This document shows, piece after piece, positions 8,914-17,737 of a stretch of DNA of 64,000 nt. Source of the stretch: Vulcanimicrobiota bacterium. Lineage in GTDB: Bacteria; Pseudomonadota; Gammaproteobacteria; Xanthomonadales; Rhodanobacteraceae. Both the position numbers and the translations under genes were made by a program. Under the pieces are notes generated by a model, which saw only the letters and a program-made list of their open reading frames with translations, ran no database searches and was not told where the DNA came from. The DNA is taken from positions 1 to 64,000 of the forward strand of contig CAJCJD010000076.1 of the NCBI GenBank assembly GCA_903970555.1. Direction: 5' to 3'. Positions within the stretch are counted from its first letter, which is position 1. Every line of letters begins with the position of its first letter.

Positions 8914-9378
8914 TCAGGCGTTACTGGTGTGCACCACGGCGCCGGTGGCATCGCGCACGCTGACATCCACCGCGATGCCCTCCCGCACGCTCTCGGTGAC
9001 AATGCAGAAATCCTCAAACTGCTCCAACGCGCGATCGACGTGCTCGAGCGCGGCGGCGGCATCCGCCAGCTGCAGATCGACCGCAACGCGCGTTATTCGC
9101 CAGCGGCCGTGTTCGTTGCGCTTGAGGGTGGCGCGCGCCTTGGTCGTCAGCCGGCCCGGGGCATTCTTGAATTTGCGTAGCGCGAACAACAGGCTGGCCG
9201 ACAGGCAATTGGCGACCGACACCACCAGCAGCCGCGAGGGGGTGGGGCCGGCATCGCCACCCAGGGGCGCGCTTTCGTCGGTCACCAGATGGGGTATGGA
9301 GGTACCGTCAAAGCGCACGCGGAACTCGTAATCGCCGGTCTGCTCCATGCTTAGTTCGATGAATTGTTCGTCGCTCAT
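8914..9378 (-). CDS. OsmC-family protein
   Basis: 154 residues from the ATG at 9378, which has AAGGCAA just upstream; longer in-frame starts are unsupported. OsmC/Ohr proteins reduce organic hydroperoxides with two cysteines: Cys58 in VANCLSASLLFAL and Cys125 in EDFCIVTESVREGI fit the pair, though the second motif (CIVTES rather than CPYS) marks a less-studied subgroup. Cytoplasmic. The gene is divergent from gap and next to the nuclease gene. A hydroperoxide or stress role is by family only. Confidence 0.88.
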   Translation of the reverse strand: MSDEQFIELSMEQTGDYEFRVRFDGTSIPHLVTDESAPLGGDAGPTPSRLLVVSVANCLSASLLFALRKFKNAPGRLTTKARATLKRNEHGRWRITRVAVDLQLADAAAALEHVDRALEQFEDFCIVTESVREGIAVDVSVRDATGAVVHTSNA

Positions 9379-9550
9379 GGTGTTGCCTTTTCGAGGGGTG
9401 GACCAGGTCCGGACCCTACGATCCTGCGCCCTGCTGACTACCCATGCCAGTCCAAGATGAGAGACCGGCCCAGTTCCGGCTAAAATGGACGTTTCGGCGG
9501 TCCGGTTGGGCCGCCGCTTTGCTGCCCCATCATTTGGAGGATGCTGTCCC

Positions 9551-10564
9551 ATGGCCATCAAGGTCGCCATCAACGGTTACGGTCGCATTGGCCGCAATGT
9601 CCTGCGCGCGCTGTACGAATCCGGTCGCACGAACGAGTTCCAGATCGTCGCGATCAACGACCTCGGCAATGCCGAGACCAACGCGCACCTCACCCAGTAC
9701 GACACCGCCCACGGTAAATTCCCGGGCCAGGTGACGGTGGACGGCGGCGACCTGATCGTCAACGGCGACCGCATCAAGGTTTGCGCCGAGCGCGATCCGT
9801 CGAAGCTGCCCTGGGGCGAACTGGGCATCGACGTCGTGCTGGAATGCACCGGCCTGTTCACTTCCAAGGCCAAGGCCGGCGCGCATCTCGCTGCCGGTGC
9901 CAAGAAAGTGATCATCTCTGCCCCCGGCGACAAGGACGTGGACGGCACCTTCGTGTTCGGCGTCAACGACGACAAGATCACGGCGGCGCATCAGGTGATC
10001 TCCAACGCCTCCTGCACCACCAACTGCCTGGCACCGCTGGCCAAGGTGCTGCACAACAAAATCGGCATCGTGCACGGCCTGATGACCACGATCCACGCTT
10101 ACACCAACGACCAGGTGCTGACGGACGTCTATCACTCCGACCTGCGCCGCGCTCGCTCGGCCACGATGAGCCAGATCCCGACCAAGACCGGCGCCGCCGC
10201 GGCGGTGGGTCTGGTGCTGCCGGACCTCAACGGCAAGCTGGACGGTTTCGCCATGCGTGTTCCGACCATTAACGTGTCGGTGGTTGACCTGACTTTCGTC
10301 GCCGCACGCAACACCACCAAGGAAGAAATCGACGCCGCTATCAACGAAGCCGCCAATGGCGCGTTGAAGGGCATCCTGGCGGTGAACACCCAGCCGCTGG
10401 TGTCGGTCGATTTCAACCACAACCCGGCCTCCTCCACCTATGACGCCACGCAGACCCGCGTCATGGGCGGCACGCTGGTGAAGGTGCTGAGCTGGTACGA
10501 CAACGAGTGGGGTTTCTCCAACCGCATGTTGGACATGACCAAGGCGCTGATGGCGGCCAAGTAA
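9551..10564 (+). CDS. gap: Glyceraldehyde-3-phosphate dehydrogenase, type I
   Basis: 337 residues from the ATG at 9551 ([20 protein letters not shown]), with TTGGAGGA about 9 bases upstream. It oxidises glyceraldehyde 3-phosphate to 1,3-bisphosphoglycerate with NAD. The Rossmann motif NGYGRIGR is at 8-15, an Asp in INDLG near 37 favours NAD over NADP, the catalytic cysteine is Cys155 ([12 protein letters not shown]), the partner His182 is in [10 protein letters not shown], and the C-terminal [13 protein letters not shown] is intact. It is monocistronic: a strong terminator follows and no pgk is next to it. Confidence 0.97.
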   Translation: MAIKVAINGYGRIGRNVLRALYESGRTNEFQIVAINDLGNAETNAHLTQYDTAHGKFPGQVTVDGGDLIVNGDRIKVCAERDPSKLPWGELGIDVVLECTGLFTSKAKAGAHLAAGAKKVIISAPGDKDVDGTFVFGVNDDKITAAHQVISNASCTTNCLAPLAKVLHNKIGIVHGLMTTIHAYTNDQVLTDVYHSDLRRARSATMSQIPTKTGAAAAVGLVLPDLNGKLDGFAMRVPTINVSVVDLTFVAARNTTKEEIDAAINEAANGALKGILAVNTQPLVSVDFNHNPASSTYDATQTRVMGGTLVKVLSWYDNEWGFSNRMLDMTKALMAAK

Positions 10565-10613
10565 GTACAACGCGTTCTCGCAGCCTAAGAGCGGCCATCT
10601 TCGGGTGGCCGCC

Positions 10614-10650
10614 AATAAAAAAGCCGGGCGGTGCGCCCGGCTTTTTTATT
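10614..10650. terminator. Bidirectional rho-independent terminator
   Basis: A 37-bp near-perfect palindrome: A-run, stem GCCGGGCG / CGCCCGGC with a GTG loop, and a T-run on the other side. It ends gap on the plus strand and tpx on the minus strand. A second hairpin (GCGGCCA / TGGCCGC, 10591-10612) lies just before it on the gap side. Confidence 0.93.
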
Positions 10651-10669
10651 GGATGACAACTTGTCGAGA

Positions 10670-11170
10670 TTATTTCAACACAGCGAGCGCCGCATCGTAA
10701 TTCGGCTCGTTGGCAATCTCTCCCACCAATTCGGTATGCAGCACCTTGTCATGCTCATCGAGCACGACCACCGCACGCGCGGCAAGCCCCGCCAACGGAC
10801 CAGACGCAAGCGCAACACCGTAGTGCTTGAGGAAGTCGTGCCCCCGCATGGTGGAGAGCGTGACGACGTTATTCAAACCTTCCGCGCCGCAGAAACGCGC
10901 TTGCGCAAAAGGCAGATCGGCCGAGATACACAACACGACGGCGTTGCTCAACTGGCTGGCTTGTTCGTTGAAGCGGCGCACCGAGGTGGCGCAGGTCGGC
11001 GTGTTGACGCTGGGGAAAATGTTCAACACCTTGCGCTTGCCATTGAAGCTGGCGAGCGTGGCATCAGACAGGTCTTTGGCGACAAGGCTGAAAGCAGGCG
11101 CGTGCTCGCCCACCGCAGGAAGATGGCCATCGACCTTGACCGGATTGCCCTTGAGAGTGACTTGGGACAT
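10670..11170 (-). CDS. tpx: Thiol peroxidase (atypical 2-Cys peroxiredoxin)
   Basis: 166 residues, full length for Tpx. It begins [15 protein letters not shown]. The peroxidatic cysteine is Cys60 in [16 protein letters not shown], the resolving cysteine is Cys94 in ARFCGAEGL, and the conserved [11 protein letters not shown] carries a third cysteine (81), matching the E. coli arrangement (61, 82, 95). It reduces hydrogen peroxide and lipid hydroperoxides, usually with thioredoxin. The start at 11170 has GGAG-like sequence upstream (AGGAGTTACCC). Single gene facing gap. Confidence 0.95.
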   Translation of the reverse strand: MSQVTLKGNPVKVDGHLPAVGEHAPAFSLVAKDLSDATLASFNGKRKVLNIFPSVNTPTCATSVRRFNEQASQLSNAVVLCISADLPFAQARFCGAEGLNNVVTLSTMRGHDFLKHYGVALASGPLAGLAARAVVVLDEHDKVLHTELVGEIANEPNYDAALAVLK

Positions 11171-11252
11171 GGGTAACTCCTGACGTGTGTGAGAGATAGC
11201 TTGTGAAGATAGCGCCGATGCTCCGGCGCGTCACCTGCCCTCGCCCTCGACA

Positions 11253-12236
11253 TTATTTCAGCGGCGCAATCACTTGCTCGATGGCGCCGAAGATCGATGC
11301 ACCTTCGCCATCGGTTATGTCGATGCGAAGCGTGTCGCCGAACTTTAGAAATGGCGTGCTCGGCTTACCATCACGCAGCGCTTCCACTGTGCGCTGCTCG
11401 GCCAAACACGACGCGCCTTTGCTGGTGTCCTCATTGGCAATCGTGCCGGAACCGACAATGCTGCCGGCCGTAAGCGGCCGGGTCTTGGCAGCGTGAGCGA
11501 CAAGCTGCGCGAAGCTGAATTGCATATCCACGCCGCACTCGGCCTCGCCGAACCACTTGTCGTTCAACCATGTGCGCATCGGCAAATGCAACTTCTCGCC
11601 CTGCCATGCATCACCGAGTTCATCCGGAGTGACAAACACCGGCGAGAGCGCGGAGCGCGGCTTGGATTGCAGAAAACCAAAACCTTTGGCGAGTTCTGCC
11701 GGAATTAAACCACGCAGGCTGACGTCGTTGACCAGGCCTACCAACTGAATATGTTCAGCAGCTTGCTCGGGCGTGACCGCCATCGGCACATCGTCGGTCA
11801 CCACCACAACTTCCGCTTCGAGATCGATGCCGTATTCCTCGCTCGATACCACGACAGGATCGCGCGGCCCCAGGAAGCCGGCGCTCGTCGCTTGGTACAT
11901 CAACGGATCGACATAGAACGATTCGGGCACTTCCGCGCTGCGAGCACGGCGCACACGCGCCACGTGCGGCAGATATGCGCTGCCATCGACAAATTCATAA
12001 GCGCGCGGCAGCGGTGCGGCCAGCTTGGTCGAGTCCAGCGCGAAAGCACCTGCTGCTTTACCGGCGTTGAGCTCGTCCGACAACGCGTTCAAGCGCGGCG
12101 CGGTGTTGGACCAATCGTCCAACGCCGCCTGCAATGTCGCCGCAATGCCGGTGGCTTTCACGGCATGCTTGAGATCGCGACTGACGACGATCAACGTGCC
12201 ATCGCGTCCGCCTTCCTTGAGACTGCCCAGTTTCAT
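11253..12236 (-). CDS. Fumarylacetoacetate hydrolase-family protein
   Basis: 327 residues. Family motifs include the metal-binding EYGIDLEAEVVVVTDDVP (acidic residues near 140-150), GLVNDVSLRG, KGFGFLQSKPRSALSP and TAGSIVGSGTIANED. It lacks the long N-terminal domain of the animal enzyme. Placed beside hmgA, it most likely hydrolyses 4-fumarylacetoacetate to fumarate and acetoacetate, the last step of tyrosine breakdown; other family members act on acylpyruvates, so the context carries weight. It is downstream of hmgA on the same strand with a gap of about 100 bp, so co-transcription is likely. Confidence 0.9.
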   Translation of the reverse strand: MKLGSLKEGGRDGTLIVVSRDLKHAVKATGIAATLQAALDDWSNTAPRLNALSDELNAGKAAGAFALDSTKLAAPLPRAYEFVDGSAYLPHVARVRRARSAEVPESFYVDPLMYQATSAGFLGPRDPVVVSSEEYGIDLEAEVVVVTDDVPMAVTPEQAAEHIQLVGLVNDVSLRGLIPAELAKGFGFLQSKPRSALSPVFVTPDELGDAWQGEKLHLPMRTWLNDKWFGEAECGVDMQFSFAQLVAHAAKTRPLTAGSIVGSGTIANEDTSKGASCLAEQRTVEALRDGKPSTPFLKFGDTLRIDITDGEGASIFGAIEQVIAPLK

Positions 12237-12340
12237 GTATTTGCTCCGTTGGCCGCGTTCACGAGCGGCCTTTCACGTATTCGATTTGCGATGACGCATC
12301 TACGCGCCACCGGGTTACTTTGTCAGCGGGAAGCAACGCC

Positions 12341-13645
12341 TCATGGGCGCTCTGGATTGAAATGCTTGGCGATGCCCTGCCAGCACTTGTAGTAATCGTG
12401 CTGCAGCTGCGGCGCGTCGAGCGCCTGCTTGGTCGGATGGATCACATTGCGCGTCTCGAACATGAAGGCCATGGTGCCGGTGAGGTGATCGGGCTTGCTG
12501 ACATCGGCCGCGCTTGCCTTCTCGAAGCTCCCCGCATCGGGCCCGTGCCCACTCATGCAATTGTGCAGACTCGCGCCGCCCGGGGCGAAACCGCCGGCCT
12601 TGGCGTCGTACACACCTTCGATCAGCCCCATGAATTCGCTGGCGACGTTGCGATGGAAATACGGCGGACGAAACGTGTGCTCGGCCACCAGCCAGCGCGG
12701 CGGAAAGATCACGAAGTCGACATTCGCCGTGCCTGGCGTATCGCTGGGCGACGTCAGCACGGTAAAGATCGACGGATCGGGGTGATCCACACTGATTGAG
12801 CCGACAGTGTTAAAACGTGTCAGGTCGTATTTGTAGGGCGCGTAATTACCGTGCCAGGCCACCACATCCAGCGGCGAGTGATCGATGCGCGCGGTCCACA
12901 GTGCACCCTGGAATTTGTTGATCAGCTCGAAGTCGCCTTCGATATCTTCGTAGGCAGCGTGCGGTGTGAGGAAGTCGCGCGGCAACGCCATCGAGTTGGC
13001 GCCGATCGGGCCGAGATCCGGCAGGCGTAGCAGGCTGCCGAAATTTTCCGCGACATAGCCGCGCGCTTCGCTATCCAGCAGTTCGACACGGAAGCGTATG
13101 CCGCGCGGAATCACGGCAATCTCCAGCGGCTTGATATCCAGCACACCCAACTCGGTGGCGATGCGCAGGCGTCCTTGTTGCGGAACGATCAGCAATTCAC
13201 CATCGGCATCGTAGAAAAAGCGACCTTGCATCGAACGATTGGCCGCATAGATGTGGATGCCGCAACCGGCCTGCTCGGCAGGGCCACCGTTGCCGGCCAG
13301 CGTTACCAGACCATCGACAAAGTCGGTCGGCTTGGCCGGCATGGGCCACGGATCCCAGCGCAGTTGGTTAGGCGTGGCGGGGGCTTCGTCGAAGCGGTTA
13401 TGGAACGTGTCGTGCGGGCGCGGCTCGAATGGCTTGTGCATCGCTGCCGGACGGATGCGATACAGCCAACTGCGCTGATTACTATGCCGTGGCGCGGTGA
13501 ATGCGGTGCCGGAAAGCTGTTCCGCATACAGGCCATGCGCTACGCGCTGCGGCGAATTCTGGCCGGCAGGCAACACTCCGGGAATGGCCTCCGAAGCGAA
13601 TTCATTGCCGAAACCTGACTGGTATTCCTGTTTGCTTAGGGACAT
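12341..13645 (-). CDS. hmgA: Homogentisate 1,2-dioxygenase
   Basis: 434 residues from the ATG at 13645 ([20 protein letters not shown]), with GGAG seven bases upstream. It opens the aromatic ring of homogentisate to maleylacetoacetate using non-haem iron. Recognisable blocks are [43 protein letters not shown], and the iron-binding region [27 protein letters not shown] divided around its His/Glu residues near 335-345, then NCMSGHGPD near 370. Cytoplasmic. With hpd and the FAH-family gene it makes a tyrosine degradation cluster; a maleylacetoacetate isomerase gene was not found in the window. Confidence 0.96.
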   Translation of the reverse strand: MSLSKQEYQSGFGNEFASEAIPGVLPAGQNSPQRVAHGLYAEQLSGTAFTAPRHSNQRSWLYRIRPAAMHKPFEPRPHDTFHNRFDEAPATPNQLRWDPWPMPAKPTDFVDGLVTLAGNGGPAEQAGCGIHIYAANRSMQGRFFYDADGELLIVPQQGRLRIATELGVLDIKPLEIAVIPRGIRFRVELLDSEARGYVAENFGSLLRLPDLGPIGANSMALPRDFLTPHAAYEDIEGDFELINKFQGALWTARIDHSPLDVVAWHGNYAPYKYDLTRFNTVGSISVDHPDPSIFTVLTSPSDTPGTANVDFVIFPPRWLVAEHTFRPPYFHRNVASEFMGLIEGVYDAKAGGFAPGGASLHNCMSGHGPDAGSFEKASAADVSKPDHLTGTMAFMFETRNVIHPTKQALDAPQLQHDYYKCWQGIAKHFNPERP

Positions 13646-13767
13646 GGAAGCTCCGCGACCTGCCGGCGCCCGAGGCGCACCGATGCCGATCCTATTACTC
13701 TTGACCACGCCTCGCTCATGGATTGAGGCGACACCTATCTAACTGCAACGACTGCAAAGGGGAAAAC

Positions 13768-14163
13768 ATGTCGGATCAATACGCTTCGTTAGGCCAAGCC
13801 ACCGCAAGCCACTCGATCAACGATCTCATCCAGCCGCTCGCATCGGGCAAAGGTTGGATGAAGTTCGTCGGCATCATGTTCATCATCCAGGGTGCCATTA
13901 CTGCCCTTACCATCGTCGGCATCCTTATCGCGTGGCTGCCGATTTGGATCGGCGTCCTGCTTGTGCAATCGGCCGGTGCCCTCGAACGCGCGCAACTCAG
14001 TGGCGATGCTTATGCCGTGAAGGAATCCTTGTCCAAACTCAGGACCTACTTCGTGATCCAGGGCGTACTGTTCCTGGTAAGCATTGCCCTCATGGTGCTG
14101 TATTTCATGTTCTTCGGCGCGATGTTCGCCACGATGATGAAACACGGCGGCTTCCCGCACTAA
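13768..14163 (+). CDS. DUF5362-like membrane protein
   Basis: 131 residues from the ATG at 13768, which follows AAAGGGGA. Two long hydrophobic segments (near 34-70 as FVGIMFIIQGAITALTIVG plus ILIAWLPIWIGVLLV, and near 95-122 as FVIQGVLFLVSIALMVLYFM) are joined by a polar helix LERAQLSGDAYAVKESLSKL. This layout resembles DUF5362 inner-membrane proteins of unknown role. It lies on the opposite strand between hmgA and hpd, so it is probably not part of the tyrosine pathway. Confidence 0.72.
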   Translation: MSDQYASLGQATASHSINDLIQPLASGKGWMKFVGIMFIIQGAITALTIVGILIAWLPIWIGVLLVQSAGALERAQLSGDAYAVKESLSKLRTYFVIQGVLFLVSIALMVLYFMFFGAMFATMMKHGGFPH

Positions 14164-14173
14164 GCAGCATATC

Positions 14174-14206
14174 TGGCGTGGCTGTCTGCAACGGACGGCC
14201 ACGCCA
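14174..14206. terminator. Hairpin between convergent genes
   Basis: TGGCGTGGC-T-GTC pairs with GAC-G-GCCACGCCA around a short loop, just after the stop of the DUF5362-like gene and before the stop of hpd. No clear T-run; a bidirectional hairpin is likely. Confidence 0.6.
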
Positions 14207-14212
14207 AACGCC

Positions 14213-15307
14213 TTACAGTACGCCGCGCCTCATCTGGTCGCGCTCGATCGATTCGAACAGCGCCTGGAAATTACCTTCGCCAAAACCCTCGTTGCCCTTG
14301 CGCTGGATGATCTCGAAGAAGATCGGGCCGATGTTGTTCTGCGTGAAGATCTGCAGCAGCTTGCGCTGCTTGGTCTCCGGATCGGCGTCGATCAGGATCT
14401 TGTTTTTGGCCAGGCGCGGCACATCTTCGCCATGGTTGGGAATGCGCATATCGATCACGTCGAAATACGTATCGGGCGTATCGAGGAATGCCACGCCCTT
14501 GGCGCGCATCGCCTCCACCGTGTCGTAGATGTTGTCGGTGAAGCAGGCGATGTGCTGGATGCCTTCGCCGTGATACGCGTCGAGGTATTCGTTGATCTGG
14601 CTCTTCGGATCGTTCGACTCGTTGAGCGGAATACGCACGACGCCGTCCGGTGCGGTCATCGCCTTCGATACGAGCCCGGTCTTGGCGCCCTTGATGTCGA
14701 AGTAGCGGATCTCGCGGAAGTTGAACAGGCGCTCGTAGTAATCGGACCACTTCTGCATGTTGCCGAAGTAGAGGTTGTGCGTAAGGTGATCGATGAAGGT
14801 CAAACCGAAACCGGCCGGATTCTGGTCCGCATCGGGGATCGGCGCATAGTCGCCGTCGTAGATGCTGCCCGCGTTGCCGTAACGATCGATCAGGTAAAGC
14901 ATGCAATCGCCGATGCCTTTCACGACCGGCGCATTCACCGCCTTCGTCTCGGCCTTGTCGAGCGACGCGTCGCCGCCGTTGCCCAACACCGTCTTGAGCA
15001 CTTCCGCCGCGGGCTTCTTGAAGCGGATCGCAAAACCGCAGGCACTCGGGCCGTGCTTGGCGGCAAAGTCGGCAGCGAAGGAATTGGGATCTTCGTTGAC
15101 CAGGAAATTCACGCCGCCCTGGCGATACACCGTGATCGGGCGACTCTTGTGCTTGAGCACGGCCGTGAAGCCCATGTTCTTGAACAAGGCGTGCAACTCG
15201 CCACCTCGGGCGCCCGGTGCGGCAAACTCGACGAATTCGAACCCGTCGATACCCATCGGGTTCTCGAAGGTGGTGACCTGCATGCCGAGGTTGGGTTGGG
15301 CGTTCAT
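14213..15307 (-). CDS. hpd: 4-Hydroxyphenylpyruvate dioxygenase
   Basis: 364 residues. The enzyme converts 4-hydroxyphenylpyruvate to homogentisate with oxygen and Fe(II). The N-terminal domain shows MGIDGFEFVEFAAP and the C-terminal catalytic domain shows FIDHLTHNLYFG (first iron His), GIQHIACFTDNIYDTV (second His) and GPIFFEIIQRKGNEGFGEGNF (iron-binding Glu and the C-terminal gate). It is divergent from a MarR-type regulator gene, and the shared region contains a promoter with an internal palindrome, so expression is probably repressed until an aromatic ligand binds the regulator. Confidence 0.96.
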   Translation of the reverse strand: MNAQPNLGMQVTTFENPMGIDGFEFVEFAAPGARGGELHALFKNMGFTAVLKHKSRPITVYRQGGVNFLVNEDPNSFAADFAAKHGPSACGFAIRFKKPAAEVLKTVLGNGGDASLDKAETKAVNAPVVKGIGDCMLYLIDRYGNAGSIYDGDYAPIPDADQNPAGFGLTFIDHLTHNLYFGNMQKWSDYYERLFNFREIRYFDIKGAKTGLVSKAMTAPDGVVRIPLNESNDPKSQINEYLDAYHGEGIQHIACFTDNIYDTVEAMRAKGVAFLDTPDTYFDVIDMRIPNHGEDVPRLAKNKILIDADPETKQRKLLQIFTQNNIGPIFFEIIQRKGNEGFGEGNFQALFESIERDQMRRGVL

Positions 15308-15391
15308 GGCGCGCTCCTGATCTAGTCGATGCGTTCAAGCCGATGCGCGACGACTGCTACGGCAGCGTGCCACCATCGGGATAAGGACCAC

Positions 15392-15420
15392 GTTATAGTT
15401 ACATATGAAACTAATTGCAA
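15392..15420 (-). promoter_or_regulatory. Probable sigma70 promoter of hpd
   Basis: On the minus strand TTGCAA (15420-15415) and TATAAC (15397-15392) are separated by exactly 17 bp, a good sigma70 match, placing the transcription start about 100 bp upstream of the hpd start codon. The spacer is filled by the palindrome described separately. Confidence 0.65.
15396..15413. promoter_or_regulatory. Probable MarR-family operator
   Basis: TAGTTACATATGAAACTA is an 18-bp palindrome with one mismatched symmetric pair (arms TAGTT-CATATG-AACTA), of the size and symmetry bound by MarR-family dimers. It occupies the spacer between the -35 and -10 elements of the hpd promoter and lies about 20 bp upstream of the preferred start of the marR gene, so one bound dimer could control both directions. 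Confidence 0.65.
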
Positions 15421-15434
15421 GGAACACTGCCGCA

Positions 15435-15899
15435 ATGCCCAACCCCCGCAAGCCCGCCCCGGTCGGCGCCGAACATGCCCCCTTGGAGCTGGAACACTTC
15501 CTGCCCTACCGGCTATCGATCCTCTCCAACACGGTGAGCCAGGCCATCGCGGACGACTACCAGCAACGGTACGACCTCAGCGTGACGGAATGGCGAGTGA
15601 TGGCGGTGCTGGCCCGTTTCCATGGCCTGTCCGCGCGGGAAGTGGCTGAACGCACGGCCATGGACAAAGTGGCCGTGAGCCGCGCCCTGGCCCGACTGGT
15701 GGAAGCCGGGCGGGTACACCGCGAGACGCATGGCAACGACAAACGACGCTCGGTATTAAGCCTTACCGAGGCCGGCTGGCTTATTCACGATGATGTGGCA
15801 CCGATGGCGCGTGCTCGCGAACGCGAAGTGTTGGCAAAGCTGGATGCCGAAGAGCAGCAGTGGCTGACGCAGATTTTGGACAAGCTGCTGGCGCATTAA
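15435..15899 (+). CDS. MarR-family transcriptional regulator of the hpd region
   Basis: 154 residues from the ATG at 15435, which has AAGGA 11 bases upstream. An in-frame ATG at 15405 lies inside the operator/-10 region and is probably upstream of or at the transcription start, so the shorter form is preferred. The winged-helix region is clear: VTEWRVMAVLARFHGLSAREVAERTAMDKVAVSRALARLVEAGRVHRE broken as helix-turn-helix plus wing (NDKRRSVLSLTEAG). It is divergent from hpd, and many such pairs respond to aromatic acids; a role as repressor of hpd and of itself is inferred from position. Confidence 0.88.
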   Translation: MPNPRKPAPVGAEHAPLELEHFLPYRLSILSNTVSQAIADDYQQRYDLSVTEWRVMAVLARFHGLSAREVAERTAMDKVAVSRALARLVEAGRVHRETHGNDKRRSVLSLTEAGWLIHDDVAPMARAREREVLAKLDAEEQQWLTQILDKLLAH

Positions 15900-15928
15900 A
15901 CCGCAGCGTCTGTCGCTTCGCGCCCCAT

Positions 15929-15972
15929 CTTTTGCTCGTCATTTCGGCCAGCGCCGGAATGACGAGCAAAAG
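15929..15972. repeat. Long palindromic intergenic element
   Basis: CTTTTGCTCGTCATT pairs with AATGACGAGCAAAAG, extended inward by CGGC/GCCG, giving a stem of about 20 bp. Its inner core (GTCATTTCGGCCAGCGCCGGAATGAC with a mismatch) is the same motif as in the repeats near 17.6 and 20.9 kb. It separates the convergent marR and POT genes; with A and T runs at its ends it could also terminate both. Confidence 0.7.
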
Positions 15973-15976
15973 GGTG

Positions 15977-17485
15977 TTACTTCACGCCGTGCATCAGGCG
16001 ATTGATCAACGGCGAAACCAACAGCAACAGCACACCGGCGCCAGCCAGCAACCAGAAGCTGAAGGTGAAACCACTTAGCGCCGAGGCGGCAGTCATTCCG
16101 TTTTCACCGCTGATGTGTCCAGCCAATAGGCCCGACAAGTTGCCGCCCACGGCCAGCGAGAGAAACCATCCACCCATCGCAAGGCCGACCAAACGCGGCG
16201 GCGCCAGCTTGGTCACCATCGACAGGCCGATCGGCGACAGGCATAGCTCACCCACTGTCTGCAGCACGTAACACGCGGTCAACGGCCAGAACGGAATCAA
16301 GCCATGCAAGTCGATCAACCGCGATAACGCATACATCAACACCAGGAAACCGAGCCCGTTAAAGATGAGGCCCAAGCCGAACTTACGCGGAATCGACGGT
16401 TCTTTATGCCGCTTTGCCAGATATGCCCACACCAGCGACACCAACGGCGCCAACACGATGATCGCCAGCGGGCTCACGGACTGGAACCAGCCCACCGGAA
16501 ATTCCCAGCCGCCGAACATCTTGCGATCAACCATGTTTTCGGCGAGGAAATTGAATGACGTGCCGAGCTGGAAATAGAACATCCAGAACAACAAGTTGAA
16601 CGCGAAGATTATCAGCATCGCGATCACGCGCTGTACCTGCACAGTGTCGTGACGCACGGCCTCCACGATCAACATTGTCGCCACACCGATAAACAACAGG
16701 CCGAGCAACCACTGCAAGCCGATGGCGCCGATCTTCGATAGCAGCAGATACACCACCGGCACAGCCACCACGACACCCACGAATACCCACAGCACGCGCA
16801 AGCGGCTGGACGCACCTGGCGCCGGGCGGCCTACGCCGCGCAGGCCACGTCGACCGAACCAGAACCACAACAGGCTCAACACCATGCCGACGCCCGCCGC
16901 CGCGAACACCAAGCGATAGTTCTGCTGCAATGGCGTGTCGGTGAAGTAGCTGGCCAGCCAGCCGGTGAGCAACGGCGCCACGAACGCGCCGCCATTGATG
17001 CCCATGTAGAACAGCGTAAAGCCGCGATCGCGCCGCTCATCTTTCGGGCCATATAACTGACCGACCATCGATGAGATGTTTGGCTTGAACAAGCCATCGC
17101 CCACGACCACCATCGCCAAGCCATAAAGCATGGCCTGCTGGCTTGGCAGCATGATCGTGAACAAGCCGACCGACATAACCAGCGCACCGAGCAGAATCGA
17201 GCGCTGGTAGCCAATAAGCTTGTCGGCGATGTAGCCGCCGAAAATGCCGGTGGCATAGATCAAGGCCGTGTACGCACCGTAGATCTTGCTGGCCCATGCC
17301 TGCCCGGAAGGGTCGCCATGGTAGAACTGCGCCACGATGTATAGCGCAAGCGCCCAGCTAACGCTGTAGAACGCGAAGCGCTCCCAGAACTCGGTCATGA
17401 AAAGCATCCACAACGGACGCGGATGACCGAGCATCTGCGGAAAGTCAGGCGCGCTATCGACGCCGGCTTCGAGACTTTGGCTCAC
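15977..17485 (-). CDS. POT-family proton-dependent oligopeptide transporter
   Basis: 502 residues with about 12-14 membrane helices. The N-terminal MTEFWERFAFYSVSWAL contains the E-x-x-E-R-type motif of POT/PTR2 symporters (here EFWERF), followed by IYGAYTALIYATGIFGGYIAD and the PTR2 signature region FTLFYMGINGGAFVAPLLTGWL split over helices 4-5. It imports di- and tripeptides with protons across the inner membrane. Members of the longer peptide transporter group of Xanthomonadales also show such C-terminal motifs (CLSPIGLSMVTKLAPPRLVG). Single gene; the region upstream holds a repeat and the kynA stop. Confidence 0.93.
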   Translation of the reverse strand: MSQSLEAGVDSAPDFPQMLGHPRPLWMLFMTEFWERFAFYSVSWALALYIVAQFYHGDPSGQAWASKIYGAYTALIYATGIFGGYIADKLIGYQRSILLGALVMSVGLFTIMLPSQQAMLYGLAMVVVGDGLFKPNISSMVGQLYGPKDERRDRGFTLFYMGINGGAFVAPLLTGWLASYFTDTPLQQNYRLVFAAAGVGMVLSLLWFWFGRRGLRGVGRPAPGASSRLRVLWVFVGVVVAVPVVYLLLSKIGAIGLQWLLGLLFIGVATMLIVEAVRHDTVQVQRVIAMLIIFAFNLLFWMFYFQLGTSFNFLAENMVDRKMFGGWEFPVGWFQSVSPLAIIVLAPLVSLVWAYLAKRHKEPSIPRKFGLGLIFNGLGFLVLMYALSRLIDLHGLIPFWPLTACYVLQTVGELCLSPIGLSMVTKLAPPRLVGLAMGGWFLSLAVGGNLSGLLAGHISGENGMTAASALSGFTFSFWLLAGAGVLLLLVSPLINRLMHGVK

Positions 17486-17610
17486 GAACTTCCCCTTGGA
17501 TCTTCGATAGTAGAAGCGCGGAACCAGGCCGACTTCGCGCTTTTGATTCCTCAGATGTAGCCAGTCATGTACGCGTCGTCAAATGCGGCGCAGCATCGCG
17601 ATTCTTTGCT

Positions 17611-17725
17611 GTCATTCCGGCGCAGGCCGGAATCCAGTTGAATAGATCAGTGCGCGGCACCCAACAGATGGTTTTGTGTGCTTCGCACGCATGGTTCACT
17701 GGATTCTGGCCTGCGCTGGAATGAC
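17611..17725. repeat. Composite inverted repeat (REP/BIME-like)
   Basis: The arm at 17611-17638 (GTCATTCCGGCGCAGGCCGG followed by AATCCAGT) is matched by an inverted, slightly diverged copy at 17698-17725, with about 60 bp between. Each arm also contains its own small hairpin. The same motif occurs near 15.95 and 20.9 kb, so this is a dispersed family. It fills the gap between the POT transporter start and the kynA stop. Confidence 0.8.
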
Positions 17726-17737
17726 GTGAGGCAAGAA

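Noticed and set aside
15405-15407. ATG at 15405 as the marR start
   Set aside because: It lies inside the operator and at the presumed promoter, so the ATG at 15435 with AAGGA upstream is preferred.
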